From contig PYST01000498.1 in NCBI GenBank assembly GCA_003049485.1, positions 1 through 21,931 on the forward strand: a DNA stretch of 21,931 bases. The letters are read 5' to 3'. Made by a program: the position numbers and the translations under genes. The notes beneath the pieces were generated by a model. That model ran no database searches, had not been told where the DNA came from, and was given only the letters and a program-made list of their open reading frames with translations. This document shows positions 11,521 through 20,792 of the stretch, in pieces. Numbering within the stretch: the first letter of the stretch is position 1; each line of letters begins with the position of its first letter. The stretch comes from Ophioceras dolichostomum (Eukaryota > Ascomycota > Sordariomycetes > Magnaporthales > Ophioceraceae).

Positions 11521-11560
11521 TAGGTAGGTACCTACCCAGGTACCTAGCCTAAGGTAGGTA
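11521..11560. repeat. TAGGTA/TACCTA cluster
   Basis: TAGGTAGGTACCTACC followed by GGTACCTAGCC and AGGTAGGTAG. The same imperfectly palindromic tetranucleotide sequence as at 4434 and 19670, in intergenic DNA. Confidence 0.8.
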
Positions 11561-11854
11561 GTTGGGTGGCACAACTTGCTTCATCGGGAATTTCTTCGTC
11601 CCGTCGTAAGCCCTATGGCGATCGGAAAGGCCCCGTGCTTGGCTTGCTTGCTAGCCACCGCCAGATTAGGCAGAGACTCGGGAAGTACTACCTACAGTAC
11701 CTTAGTTTGGGAATACTACGGAGTACGGGGTTAGAAAGGCGCACCGACTCCTCCTCCAACGACGACAACCTACCACCCCCTCAATGCTTTCAGTCAGTCT
11801 GTCTTGTCCTTTTGGCTTTTCGCCCCAGTTCTCGAGTCGGTCCTGTTTACCTAA

Positions 11855-11862
11855 TATATAAG
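11855..11862 (+). promoter_or_regulatory. TATA-box candidate
   Basis: TATATAAG lies 90 bases upstream of an ATG at 11952, with a CT-rich tract (about 11910-11945) between the two. This is a plausible fungal core-promoter spacing. It is a sequence match only. Confidence 0.4.
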
Positions 11863-11951
11863 CCCTGAAGGGAACCGGACGCGAGTGAGCTAGCTGGTTT
11901 TGGTTGTGGTGTCTCTTCTTTCTCTTCGCTTCTCTTTTCTCCTCCCAAACC

Positions 11952-12077
11952 ATGGTCTCGAACACCCAAAACGCGGGATTTGAACCTTCTTCAGGGAGAG
12001 AGGGGGGGATGGGGCGGCCGGGCGAGAAAGTTAAGCTGCCTTGGCACTCCATAAGGTGCCTAGGTAGAGGTAGGTAG
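11952..12077 (+). CDS. Small ORF candidate, 41 residues, behind a TATA box
   Basis: The ATG sits in a favourable fungal initiation context (CCAAACC before it and G after it). It follows a CT-rich leader and a TATATAAG at 11855. The frame runs 41 residues to TAG at 12075-12077. The predicted peptide is Gly/Arg/Lys-rich, has no signal peptide or membrane segment, and matches no family I know. Its last codons run into a TAGGTAGG repeat patch, so the end may be fortuitous, or the frame could be the first exon of a spliced gene. The promoter-like arrangement is the only support; coding status is uncertain. Confidence 0.25.
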   Translation: MVSNTQNAGFEPSSGREGGMGRPGEKVKLPWHSIRCLGRGR

Positions 12078-15056
12078 GAAATAGAAAGGCAGGCTCGCAA
12101 CTAGGCGATAATTCGGTATGTTTCTTCCTTTTTCGATATAGGTGTGTGCGTGTGTGTGTGGAACGGGCTGAAAAAAAAAATGAGGCTGGCTGATCAAAGT
12201 GATGATCTCTCATACGAGAAAGAAAGAGACAGGAAAGAGAGGACACCTCACCACGGCCGGGCGCGCAAAGGAAAAAGAAAGGAAAAACATGATAACAGAA
12301 TATAATCCACCTTCTTAAAAATGGCTAGGTAGATGCGTGGGAAGTAATGGAGAGGAAAATTGATGCTTTTTCTTTCTTTTCTGGCAAATATCAGCCAGCC
12401 ACGCTGACGCCTCTTCTCTCAGACAGGTTGTCTGTGATACGTGTGTGTGGCCGGACGATTGCTGGAACTTCCACATCGCGACTTTCTTTTTCACTGTTTC
12501 TGCTTCTGCTTCTGCTTCTGCCTCACTCTCTGCCTCTGCCTCCCGCCTACGCGCTCCCCCCTTCCCCCCTCTTTCTGCCTGTGTCACTCGCTCTCAATGA
12601 TTGTCTAGTTGGGAAGACATTCCTTTCCGTCTCCTCTTTCTCTTCTGCTGCTTCTGTCACTGTCACTCCCCTTCGATGATTGGTTGGTGTTGCGAGGTAA
12701 GGTTGGTGTTGGTGGTCAACATGGATGAGGGAAGAAAGAGGCTTCTTCCTTTCGCCCTATTCCATTCCCCTCTAGCCGCCGGCGGGCCAGACCTCCATTC
12801 ACTGCTTCGATGTTTCGATGGATTGGTAGAGGAGAGATGGGATCAATGTATGCGGGGACGAATTATAAGGTTTGCTGTACCCTTCCGTCCTTGAGCCCTT
12901 AGCGGCCTTGCCGGGATGGAGAGGCGTTGATTGATGTGATGATTCGAGGGACTGGGTGCTTCGTCATTCTCCTGAATAATAAGGTTTGGGCAACTTGTCG
13001 GGAGAAGAAACAAAAGCAGGGACCGCACGCACGCACGGTGTGTAGTGTGGATGGCAGCTGACAGCCGTTTTGACTTATTTTATTATCTATTCCCCGTCAG
13101 GGCCCTGGGTTGTCTGTTGTCCGGTGCGGTGGTTGTCCGCTGTCCGCTGTCCCACCCCCGAAAAACAAGATATCCGACTTGTTTCCCTCGACCCTCGAAT
13201 CTGCTGGTGTCGGTTCTAACCTTGGTGGAGGGGCTGTGCGCTGCCATGTGAAAGACTTGGCGGTGCGTTTGTTGGAAGAGAGGGGGTGGAAGGGGGAGAG
13301 AGAGACAAGAAGAGAATGAAAGCAAGTACCTACTAAGTAGTGAGTGAGAAAGCATGGAGGAATCAGGCTTCTTCCTCGCTTATCACAACCACGACGGATG
13401 AGGGACAAACAATGTCTTGCTTGGGGCTCCGCGTGGGCCTAAACCGCTTGTGGAGAAGGGGCGCGGGCCGGGCTCTCCATAGCTCCCCCATAGCTCCCAA
13501 TAGCTCCAGAGTCCCCGTATCCTTCTCCACCTTGAACTTCGCACCAGTCCCAGAGCTCGACCTCAGCTCCTCGGCTTTTGACTCAGTTGGTTGGCAGGTG
13601 GAAATTGCCCATCCTCTGCGAGCCTCTGTGAGGAATGACAGGAACAAGGTAGGCAGGGGCTAGATTGCCCGTAACAGGCATCGTGCAGACGGCCTGAGGT
13701 CCTGAGGTCTTGACACTTCATAACCCATTACACTCACTGACTTGACACTGGACTGGCTGGCAGGGTACCTGCGAGGAGGAATGGCGCCTGATCAAGTCTT
13801 TCTTTCTCTTAGTCGCTCCCTAGTGCAGATCCGGGCGACATTGAGCGCTAAGCACTGAGCGCTGAGAAACGCGCTGCCACGTTGCAGTGTCCAGCAATGC
13901 TTAGCAATACCCAGCACTAGTCATTGATGCCGGCTTCCCAGTGGTCCGATTCTACGGTGGCGGCGGACCTGGGAGAATCAGATTTGCTTCTTGTTTGCTT
14001 CTTCTCACCGTTCTCACCGACTAGTCCCCTTTCATGTACCTTGTCCGACAGCCGCAGCCGCCACCGTGACAAGCATCTCCGAAAACTTAATACGTACCTA
14101 GTTGGTAGATGGCTTGCCTGCGTTGGGCCCTCTTCTGGCATCCTTGTTCTATGGCAGCCCGTCACCCTACATGCATATTCGAGGGTCGAGGGTCTAGGGT
14201 CGAGGATCAGCTGTTGGAGTTACACCGACCCAGGCAGGAGTCAAAAAAGCAATCTCTCCCTCGACCCCTCATCTCTCATCCCTCATTCTACTCCCGTCTC
14301 CCGCCTTCTCCATGGACGATCCCTGAGTAGCGCCCGTTCTCGAGCTTAAACTACGGAACAGGCAGGGGCATATAGCATGATGGGCTAGCCTGTCCTCCTC
14401 TCCTCCTACACTCGGGCCCGAATAATGAGCATGCCCCAAAAGCCGGGGAGAGACAGATGCCAAAACTAGGGTCATCGCTGTCTCCTCAGCCTTAAAGGAG
14501 GGTAGCCCCCTCCCACACCTTCCCTCTCTCCTTTTTAGATTCTTACTGCTGTCCGTCCCCCGCCCCGCCCGCCCGAGGCACCCTCGAGTTCCGGGCCACT
14601 GCGTCCTTCAATCATCTTCTGCCCTTCTTCCATAACCTCTCCTCTCGTTGCGTCTAAGTCGTCACCACTCGACCCCTCCAGTGCCAGTTGCGGACTTTCG
14701 TCCGGTATATGTTTGGATCTAGAACCCACCTTTCCCACCCACCCCCTAGTAAATGACCTGACCGGACCTGACCGGACCGGGCCATACCAAACCTACCTAC
14801 CTACATTCCTCTGTGGTGACCACGAAAAGGAATCACGACCCAAACATATCTCGCTACTGGATTTCTTGGCGCGTCTCTTGCTCATCGGTATCTCTCCAAT
14901 GTTCCTCCATCTTTTGCCCTAGGCGACATAGGAGTGCCGTCCTAGCCATCTTACTCCTAGGTGCTTGAGCCTGTCGTGCAGAAGCAAGGGAGGGCGCGGT
15001 CTTAGCGTCAGTCGATCGCAGGAGCTCAGGAGAGAGAAAGGAGAGAATCCGCCATC

Positions 15057-17755
15057 ATGGCGCCATCTCCGTCGATCCTGCTGAGTCGACAGGAAGGCCA
15101 GCAGCCAGACACCTCTGGCGGGCTGGAGTTTTCTACGAAGAGGCAGCCACTCGCCGGTACGATCATGAGTATCGGACTGACGCTGGTGGCGACATCCCTT
15201 GTCTGTATCTTCTTAAGTATGTCTTCCCCTCGCCTTCGCCCTTGACGTCGGACTGAAGCGAGCCAGTGAATACTAACACGACGCTTCTCTGCAACAGCGA
15301 AGAGGGCAAGCGTCATCAATAATTGGAGGCGACTTCCATTTGCCGTCTGGCGTAGGTACCAACCGAATTGACAATAGCCCCTGACCTCGACCTCCATCGC
15401 ATTGCTCCAACCACCGACTGGCTTACCGACTGACTGACCCGCCGCGAAAACCGCGATAGTCCTCTTCGCCGTCTACATCGACTCTTACATATTTGTGTTC
15501 GCGTCGGCCGTGGTTCAGTATGGCATCGGCATCTCCAAGAACCTCGAGGCGTGCGACGCCGCCATCATCATTTGTCTCGTGTTTTACGTGACATCCAAGG
15601 TATGTCCCATCACTCACACACACACACACTCTCTCTCTCTCACCTCTCTGCACACTCTCTCTCTCACCTCTCTCACTGCCCGTCTCGAGAGCTCCAGTCT
15701 CGAAAGCTCTTCCATGGTGGAAATCTGACACTGACCGATTAGTCGAGCCCTGCAGATCGTAAGAATGCATCGAAAAGAGTAACATACATAAGTACAAACA
15801 CTAACGAACATTCATCGACAGTTCGTGTACCTATTCTTGGTTGAGAAAGCGGTAAGTGGCCCTGAGCCCTAAGCACAAGCCAGCTTACCCAGCCGGCAGA
15901 TCGCCGCTGCTGTTGCTGACGAGAACGTCGCCGCACAGCACATCATCAGGGGCTCGATCAAGCGACGGATGGAGTCAAAGCTATACCTGTTCAACTCCCT
16001 CGGGATGCTGGGTTAGTCCCCTCTCACCGTCAAAATGGCTGCCGTCGTTCGGACCAGAGGCTGATATAATGGATCTGGGGTATGAAAATAGGATGCTATA
16101 CCGTGGTGGTCGTCCTCAACTTCGTCTTGTAAGTTAGCCAGTCACCCGCCCTCCTTCTTCCCCCCACCCCTGCAAGTTTCGGGTTTGAGCGACGGGCTTG
16201 GGCTTCAACAAGCTAACAATAGTCGCCCTTCTTCTCCCCACCAGCCGAATAAACCGACTCGAAAACGGGGAGTGCGTCATCGGCATGCAGAAGCTGGCCA
16301 TGATCCCGCTCATCTCCTTCGACGCCCTCGTCAACGTCTACCTCACGATTCTCTTCTTGATACCCCTGATGAGTATGTTAGCTAGATACATACCTACCCT
16401 TCCTGCCTCTCTTCTGTCCACCACTACCTTCTCATGGGCGGCAGTCAGGGCAGTCACTCATCTACGGTTACCCCGATACAACACAGGTCTTTACTCGTTC
16501 AAAAACTTTGCAAGGACTCCCACGAACGTCAGGCTACGCACTATCGCCATCAGGACCTTCGTGGGCGCCTGCTGCACCCTCGTCAGCAGCCTCGTGAACC
16601 TCACAGTCCTGATGGTCCTCAACGGCGAGCCCGGCTGGGTCTGTTTGATGTGCTGCAACAGCGACAGTGAGTAAACTTCTTGTTCGACCTACTACCTCTC
16701 CCACACCCCTTTCCACCCGTAAAACCCTCTGCACGAATCCAACCCACCAGGTACCTACCTACCTACCTACCTAGGCACCTAGCCAAGCTAACACTTCCGT
16801 ACCCTACTACCTAGTCCTCTTCTCAGCTATGGTCCTGTACTGGGTAACATCAAAAGACAACGTCGCCTCCGTCCCCACCACCGGCGACTTAGTCCACCTC
16901 TCCTCCATCCCCTCCGCGAACCCCCCCAGCAATCGCAACAGCAACAACAACTGCAACAGCATCTTTTCCGCCGCCGCCGCCGCCGCCGGCAGCTGCGTGC
17001 ACGGCCTGAACAGCCCAAACCTCGACGACCGCAGGAAGAGAGACTGCGGCTGCGTGCACGTCGAGCTGGGCATAGGCCTAGGTCTAGGCTCGCCCACAGA
17101 CCGCCGCCGCTCCGACAGCTTCTCCCCGCGGCGCGCGAGCATTCGTTTCGGAGAAGGCGGCGGAGTTGGAGGAGGAGGAGGAGGAGGAGGAGGAGGAGGA
17201 GGAGCCGGGAGGGGAGGAGCCCCTGTCGCTATCAAGCCGCTGCCCGCTGGCGACGACCTTGCCGAGGTCGGTTTATGCATCGGCCACCACCGAGGTGGTG
17301 GTGGCGGCAGTGGTGGCAGTAGCAGCAGCACGGAGGAGCTACGCCGTCTACATCGTGGGTCTGATACTGCCGCTGCCGCTGCCGCTGCCGCTTCTTCCTC
17401 CGGTGGCGTTGGCGGTGGCGATCAAAAGGAGGAGGGCATGTCGTTCTCTTCCCCTAGCAGCACTACGTTTGGTGGCGGCGCGAATGACATGCCTAGGCCT
17501 GACGATGACGAGGTGAAGGAGAAGAAGATGGGGGCGAGAAGTAGCAGCGGTAATAGTAGTAGCTCCAGCTCAAGCTCAAGCTCAAGCTCAAGCAGCAGCA
17601 GGAGCAGCGGCAGCTCTAGTGCGAGGAACAGCAGTAGCAGCAGCAGCAGCAGCAAAACCGGCCACAGAAGCGCGGACGATACTGAGCGGAACGACTGCAA
17701 CGACGAGGAGAAAGCTGGTAGAGCAAAGGGGCCGTCGAATACCGGCTCCTCCTAA
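15057..17755 (+). CDS. Seven-transmembrane receptor-like fungal membrane protein with long low-complexity tail
   Basis: Nine exons: 15057-15216, 15298-15351, 15460-15599, 15822-15851, 15939-16011, 16092-16128, 16245-16372, 16487-16666, 16815-17755. They give 580 residues; all introns are GT-AG and most have CTAAC or CTGAC branch-like motifs. A roughly 30-residue N-terminus precedes seven hydrophobic segments at about 31-53, 65-88, 100-125, 144-166, 180-207, 229-252 and 258-279. A cytosolic tail of about 300 residues follows, with poly-Gly, poly-Ala and poly-Ser tracts. Recognisable blocks are YLFLVEKA after the third helix, TPTNVRLRTIAIRTF before the sixth, and GEPGWVCLMCCNSD before the seventh. 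These recall an ascomycete 7TM family often named integral membrane or GPCR-like protein. That placement is from memory, and ligand and signalling role are unknown. The ATG at 15057 is followed by G and starts the only frame compatible with the first splice site. The order of segments and an extracellular N-terminus are inferred. Confidence 0.85.
15628..15690 (+). repeat. CA/CT dinucleotide-rich tract inside intron 3 of the 7TM gene
   Basis: CACACACACA followed by two CTCTCTCTCTC runs and repeated CACCTCTCT. It lies within the 222-bp intron 15600-15821, the longest in the gene, and probably accounts for its extra length. Confidence 0.8.
16751..16784. repeat. TACCTACC cluster inside intron 8 of the 7TM gene
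   Basis: Four and a half CCTA units ending in CCTAGGCACCTAG lie within the 148-bp intron 16667-16814, upstream of its AGCTAACAC branch site. Finding this sequence inside an intron shows that it is not confined to intergenic DNA. Confidence 0.85.
17169..17205 (+). repeat. GGA trinucleotide repeat encoding poly-Gly
   Basis: About twelve GGA units in the last exon of the 7TM gene, read as glycine. Part of the low-complexity tail. Confidence 0.9.
17546..17654 (+). repeat. AGC/AGCTCA repeat encoding poly-Ser
   Basis: Hexamer AGCTCA and triplet AGC arrays in the last exon of the 7TM gene, read almost entirely as serine in two blocks. All units are multiples of three, as expected for selection to keep frame. 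Confidence 0.9.
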
Positions 17756-18528
17756 GTACTAGTTACCTACGAATCATTTTTTGCTATTTTTTTCTGTAAC
17801 TCCTATTATTGTTTTCTCTACTTCTCCGCGCCCCTCCTTTACCCCTCCTTTATCTGTCTTCTTTTTGGACACTTTTTTTCCCTCTCTTTTCTCTCCCTCT
17901 CCCCCTCCAATACCTGCTCCTCCTCCTTCTCCTCCTCCTCTTCTTCTTCTTTTATCTCTGCTTTGAGCCTTTCCCGGATAAGCAGGGCTAGATTTTCCTT
18001 GGCTGCTGTATTTGTCCAAACGAGGGGTCCATAGGAGGGAACGAACGGAACACACAAAACAAACTGCGTGGTGAAGCCCACACTGAGCGTGGGACGAACT
18101 CTTTTTTTCTTCTCTCCATTTTTTTCACTTGGGTGTACCAGGGATATTTGGTCGGGAAACGACGGGCGAGAAACAAAATTTAGGCTTGGGTGTACTTTTT
18201 TTCTGTCTACTTGTGCTGAATGGTCTTGGGAATCAAAAAGGCGTTCTTCAGTGGGTTGGCCTGTGGGATAAACTAGCCTACCCAGTACACATATTCTACC
18301 TATCTATGCATGTAGGGAGGTACTCTTGGACATGTATTTCTTTTTCTTGGACTTGTTGATGGGAAAGGAGTGGACTGGGCGTGATGCTAGCGCAAAACAG
18401 ACACGAGGTGCTTGTCATCACCAGTTTTCCGTGCATAAGAGTGAACGGTGTTGTAAGTGGTTCTAGTATACGTAGCAGGAAAGGGAGTCAGGACTGGACT
18501 TTCCTCCTCTCAATTCTTACAACTTACT
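17756..18528. other. Convergent intergenic region between the 7TM and DUF3632 genes
   Basis: Both flanking genes end here, so it should hold two 3' untranslated regions and transcription ends. The part at 17815-17955 is strongly pyrimidine-biased on the plus strand, with many CTC/TTC units. No gene is supportable; apparent open frames come from this simple sequence. Confidence 0.6.
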
Positions 18529-19612
18529 TCACTCTCCAGCCTTCCCTTCCCCTCCAGCGGCATTCTTTTTCTTCTCGGCGTCCTCCATAGCCTCTATCGC
18601 CTTCAAGGCTCTCGCCACAGGCTCCTCGTCGAGCCCCAAGCGCTCCGCATTTGTCACAAACTCGGACATCCGCTTCTTCCAAAACCGCCACCGCTCGATG
18701 CTGAGCACCTTGGTGCCGGCAGGGCACAGCGGGCCCGTCCTCCACGATCGGACGGTTCCCTCGTGTGTCTCCTCGGGCCCCGTCATGCGCTCGAAGAGGA
18801 AGTCGCTGCAGCGGATGATCCATTCCGTCACGGCCCACACCGCGAGGCGCCTGTGGGCTCCGTCGTCGATTTCGTCTTCCCCCTCCGCCAGCTGCCTGAT
18901 GGCCCAGATCGGATACGTGACCCAGGGAGTGACCCCGGCGGCCGTCAGACGGGCGCAGAACGAGGTGAAGTTCTTGTACATATCGATGTCGCCGTCCTCG
19001 TGAGACTCGCGCGGACATGATGCCATATCTGCAGGCCACGCAATGTGTCAGAAGACAGAGAGAGATGGAGAGAGAAAGAGGCTCATGAATTGGCGCAATA
19101 TGGAGAGATCTCCTTACCGCCGTCCCACATCTCGTGCATCTCCAAGCTCAGATTAGGGAGCTCCTTCCACGATCAATGCGGCTGGCAGATAAATAATTAG
19201 TTAGTGGCATGTTCCTAACCCCGGAGAAAGAGTCGTCGTCATCGCGTGGATCTTGCGTGCGTCTGTCCAGTATATCTAGGTAGTAACCTAGCAGCCTAGC
19301 GAGCCTAGGTAGCTAGTTATCGTACCACTGGGTAGGGCTCTTCGAGCTTGTGCAGGATATCCATGCACTGGACCAGGCTATCCTGGTAAGGGTGGTCGGG
19401 GGGATATGCGCCGCTACCTGGAACAAGGTGAACCAGATTCCCCAATCAGCGCCATCTGAGTCCGCCTTGGTTATGAAGACAATGTCGGCGGCTAGCTTTT
19501 CTGCCTTGAGCTGCGTGCCGGCGTCGTCCTGGAGCGTTGCCGTGAGGATATCGAGGATTGGCTTGATATCGCTTTCGCCACGAAAGACTCTGGAACGCAA
19601 ATTGAGATCCAT
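18529..19612 (-). pseudogene. DUF3632-type fungal protein gene, apparently disrupted
   Basis: Reading leftward, the model has three exons: 19612 to about 19326, 19181-19118, and 19028-18529. Introns have donors at 19325 and 19117 and a CACTAAC branch site before the second exon. Sequence blocks typical of DUF3632 proteins, a fungal family of unknown function, are present: an IPP segment then DHPYQDSLVQ, a WKELPNL block, and FCARLTAAGVTPWVTYPIWAIRQ. The intact product would be roughly 280 residues, soluble, with no signal peptide. The start chosen is the ATG at 19612, in AAAC-ATG-G context. Two defects are visible. A six-G run (plus 19398-19403) leaves IPP and DHPYQDS in different frames, which one more base would join. 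A TGA at 19175-19173 lies in the otherwise correct frame of exon 2. The TGA could be skipped if the acceptor at 19164 were used; the frame break could be a homopolymer sequencing error. Splice-site phases otherwise all agree. Confidence 0.75.
19274..19317. repeat. TAGGTA/CCTAG patch in intron 1 of the DUF3632 gene
   Basis: Interleaved CTAGGTAG, ACCTAG and GCCTAG units start just past the donor of the first intron of the minus-strand gene. The TAG triplets close the reading frame here. Confidence 0.7.
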
Positions 19613-20792
19613 GTTTGCTGTGAGTTGGAGGTGAGACGGATGCACCTCGAGGCTGTTGCTAGGCAGATACCTAAGGTAGGTAGTAGGTACCTGGGTAGGT
19701 ATCTAGGTGCCTTGGTAGGTATCTAGGTGCCTTGGTAGGTATCTGTTGAACGGACCGTGTTGTAGAGCCGAATGAAGGTTGGATGAAGCTGCTAGCAACA
19801 GACGAACAAACAAGGGGGCTGGGTTCTACTAGGAAAGTATTTTGTACGGAATACGACTGAAGGTCGTAGCTGGTAAGATCGTTGATGCCGTTGGCATTAA
19901 CGCCAAGCCCGCATGCAGGCTGCCCTCCATGGCACTCGGTGTGTTCAGTGTAAGTAGCGAACCGGCCAACCAATCAAATTCCCGGGCGGAAAGAAGTACC
20001 ACGTTTTAGCGCAGCCTGACCAACACGGCAGGCCAAGTTACCGACCGCCTCGCCATCCAGCGACTCGGATCAGGCACAGGCTAGCTGGCGGCTTCACTCC
20101 GTCTCGACCCAGCTGCCACCAGTAAGGATCTATTGCTCACTCGCACACACAAGTGAGTATCAAGAACTCGCAGTATCAAAGAGTTGACCGGGTGCGAGGG
20201 CTCCGACGTCGTGGCAGTCTCCGATAACGCCACCATCCAGCCTAGAGGCGAAGGCACCAGAGGGGTCAGGGGCGTGTATACCGAGGGCGGTCCCAACACT
20301 TTCGATGTCGTGTTACATGACAAACAGGTCGGCTGCTCTAAGAACGGACACGGCGACTTTGTAATGGCAAGCTACCACCCAGCCGTGACGGCGAAGTCGC
20401 ACCCGCCACGGCCGCCGCCGCTGGCAGCGAGCTCACAGCCTTCGTTGTCACCTCACCCCCATCAGGTCGACGCTCGGCCGCACCCAACACTTCCCAAGGC
20501 AGCAGCTTCTCGGGCTGGCAGCATCAAGACACGTGTAGCGACAGTGGGGCAGCCCCCGGAAATGGTAATAGACAGGCTGGACTGTGACAGCCTGAGTTCA
20601 CTTTACCAAATACCTACCTAAACAAGGCTTCGGGGGCTTACGGAAGAGATCGTCACATGCCTGAGACACCAACCAACTACCTATATAGGCACTTCACTGA
20701 ATAATAACTTGTTCTCGAAAACATTGACGGTTGTGAATTTAACACGTCAGCCCCGCTCACCCTTATTTCCCTGTCCTATTTCTTTTGATCTG
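19613..20792. other. Upstream region of the DUF3632 gene, no gene seen
   Basis: Holds a 20-bp tandem repeat and TAGGTA sequence close to the DUF3632 start. A plus-strand open frame (20184-20621) has no ATG at its beginning and no recognisable domain. I see no gene here. Confidence 0.5.
19670..19745. repeat. TAGGTA cluster with 20-bp tandem repeat
   Basis: From 19694 the unit GGTAGGTATCTAGGTGCCTT occurs twice in full and a third time partially, preceded by looser AGGTAGGTAGTAGGTACC. It lies about 60-130 bp upstream of the DUF3632 start codon on the minus strand, so within that gene's probable promoter or leader. Confidence 0.9.

Larger units (their letters stand above)
9802..15056. other. Long mostly non-coding region upstream of the 7TM gene
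   Basis: About 5.2 kb with no gene I can support beyond one small ORF candidate at 11952. It begins with the 3' untranslated region of the RING ligase. It contains several CT-rich tracts (around 10440-10600, 11910-11945 and 12480-12680), purine runs, microsatellites and TAGGTA patches. Many weak open frames are created by the simple-sequence tracts. It may hold long promoters, untranslated transcripts or small genes that need RNA evidence. Confidence 0.5.

Noticed and set aside
11940..12040. GCGGGATTTGAACC resembling the T-arm of a minus-strand tRNA
   Set aside because: The flanking bases do not form a five-pair T-stem, and no acceptor, D or anticodon arms can be drawn around it.
12315..12587. 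Minus-strand frame with Ala-Glu dipeptide repeats
   Set aside because: Produced by a TTCTGC hexamer microsatellite at about 12493-12535; no other coding evidence.
13820..13920. CTAGTGC...GCACTAG inverted repeat with internal GAGCGCT repeats, considered as a miniature transposon
   Set aside because: Only seven base pairs of terminal match over about 100 bp and no clear target-site duplication. Too short to support a mobile element.
17781..17991. Hydrophobic open frames downstream of the 7TM gene
   Set aside because: They are translations of the CT-rich tract into Leu/Ser/Pro/Phe and have no independent support.
20184..20621. 145-codon open frame, plus strand
   Set aside because: Opens at TTG with no nearby ATG, no known domain, and ends in TACCTACC repeat sequence.
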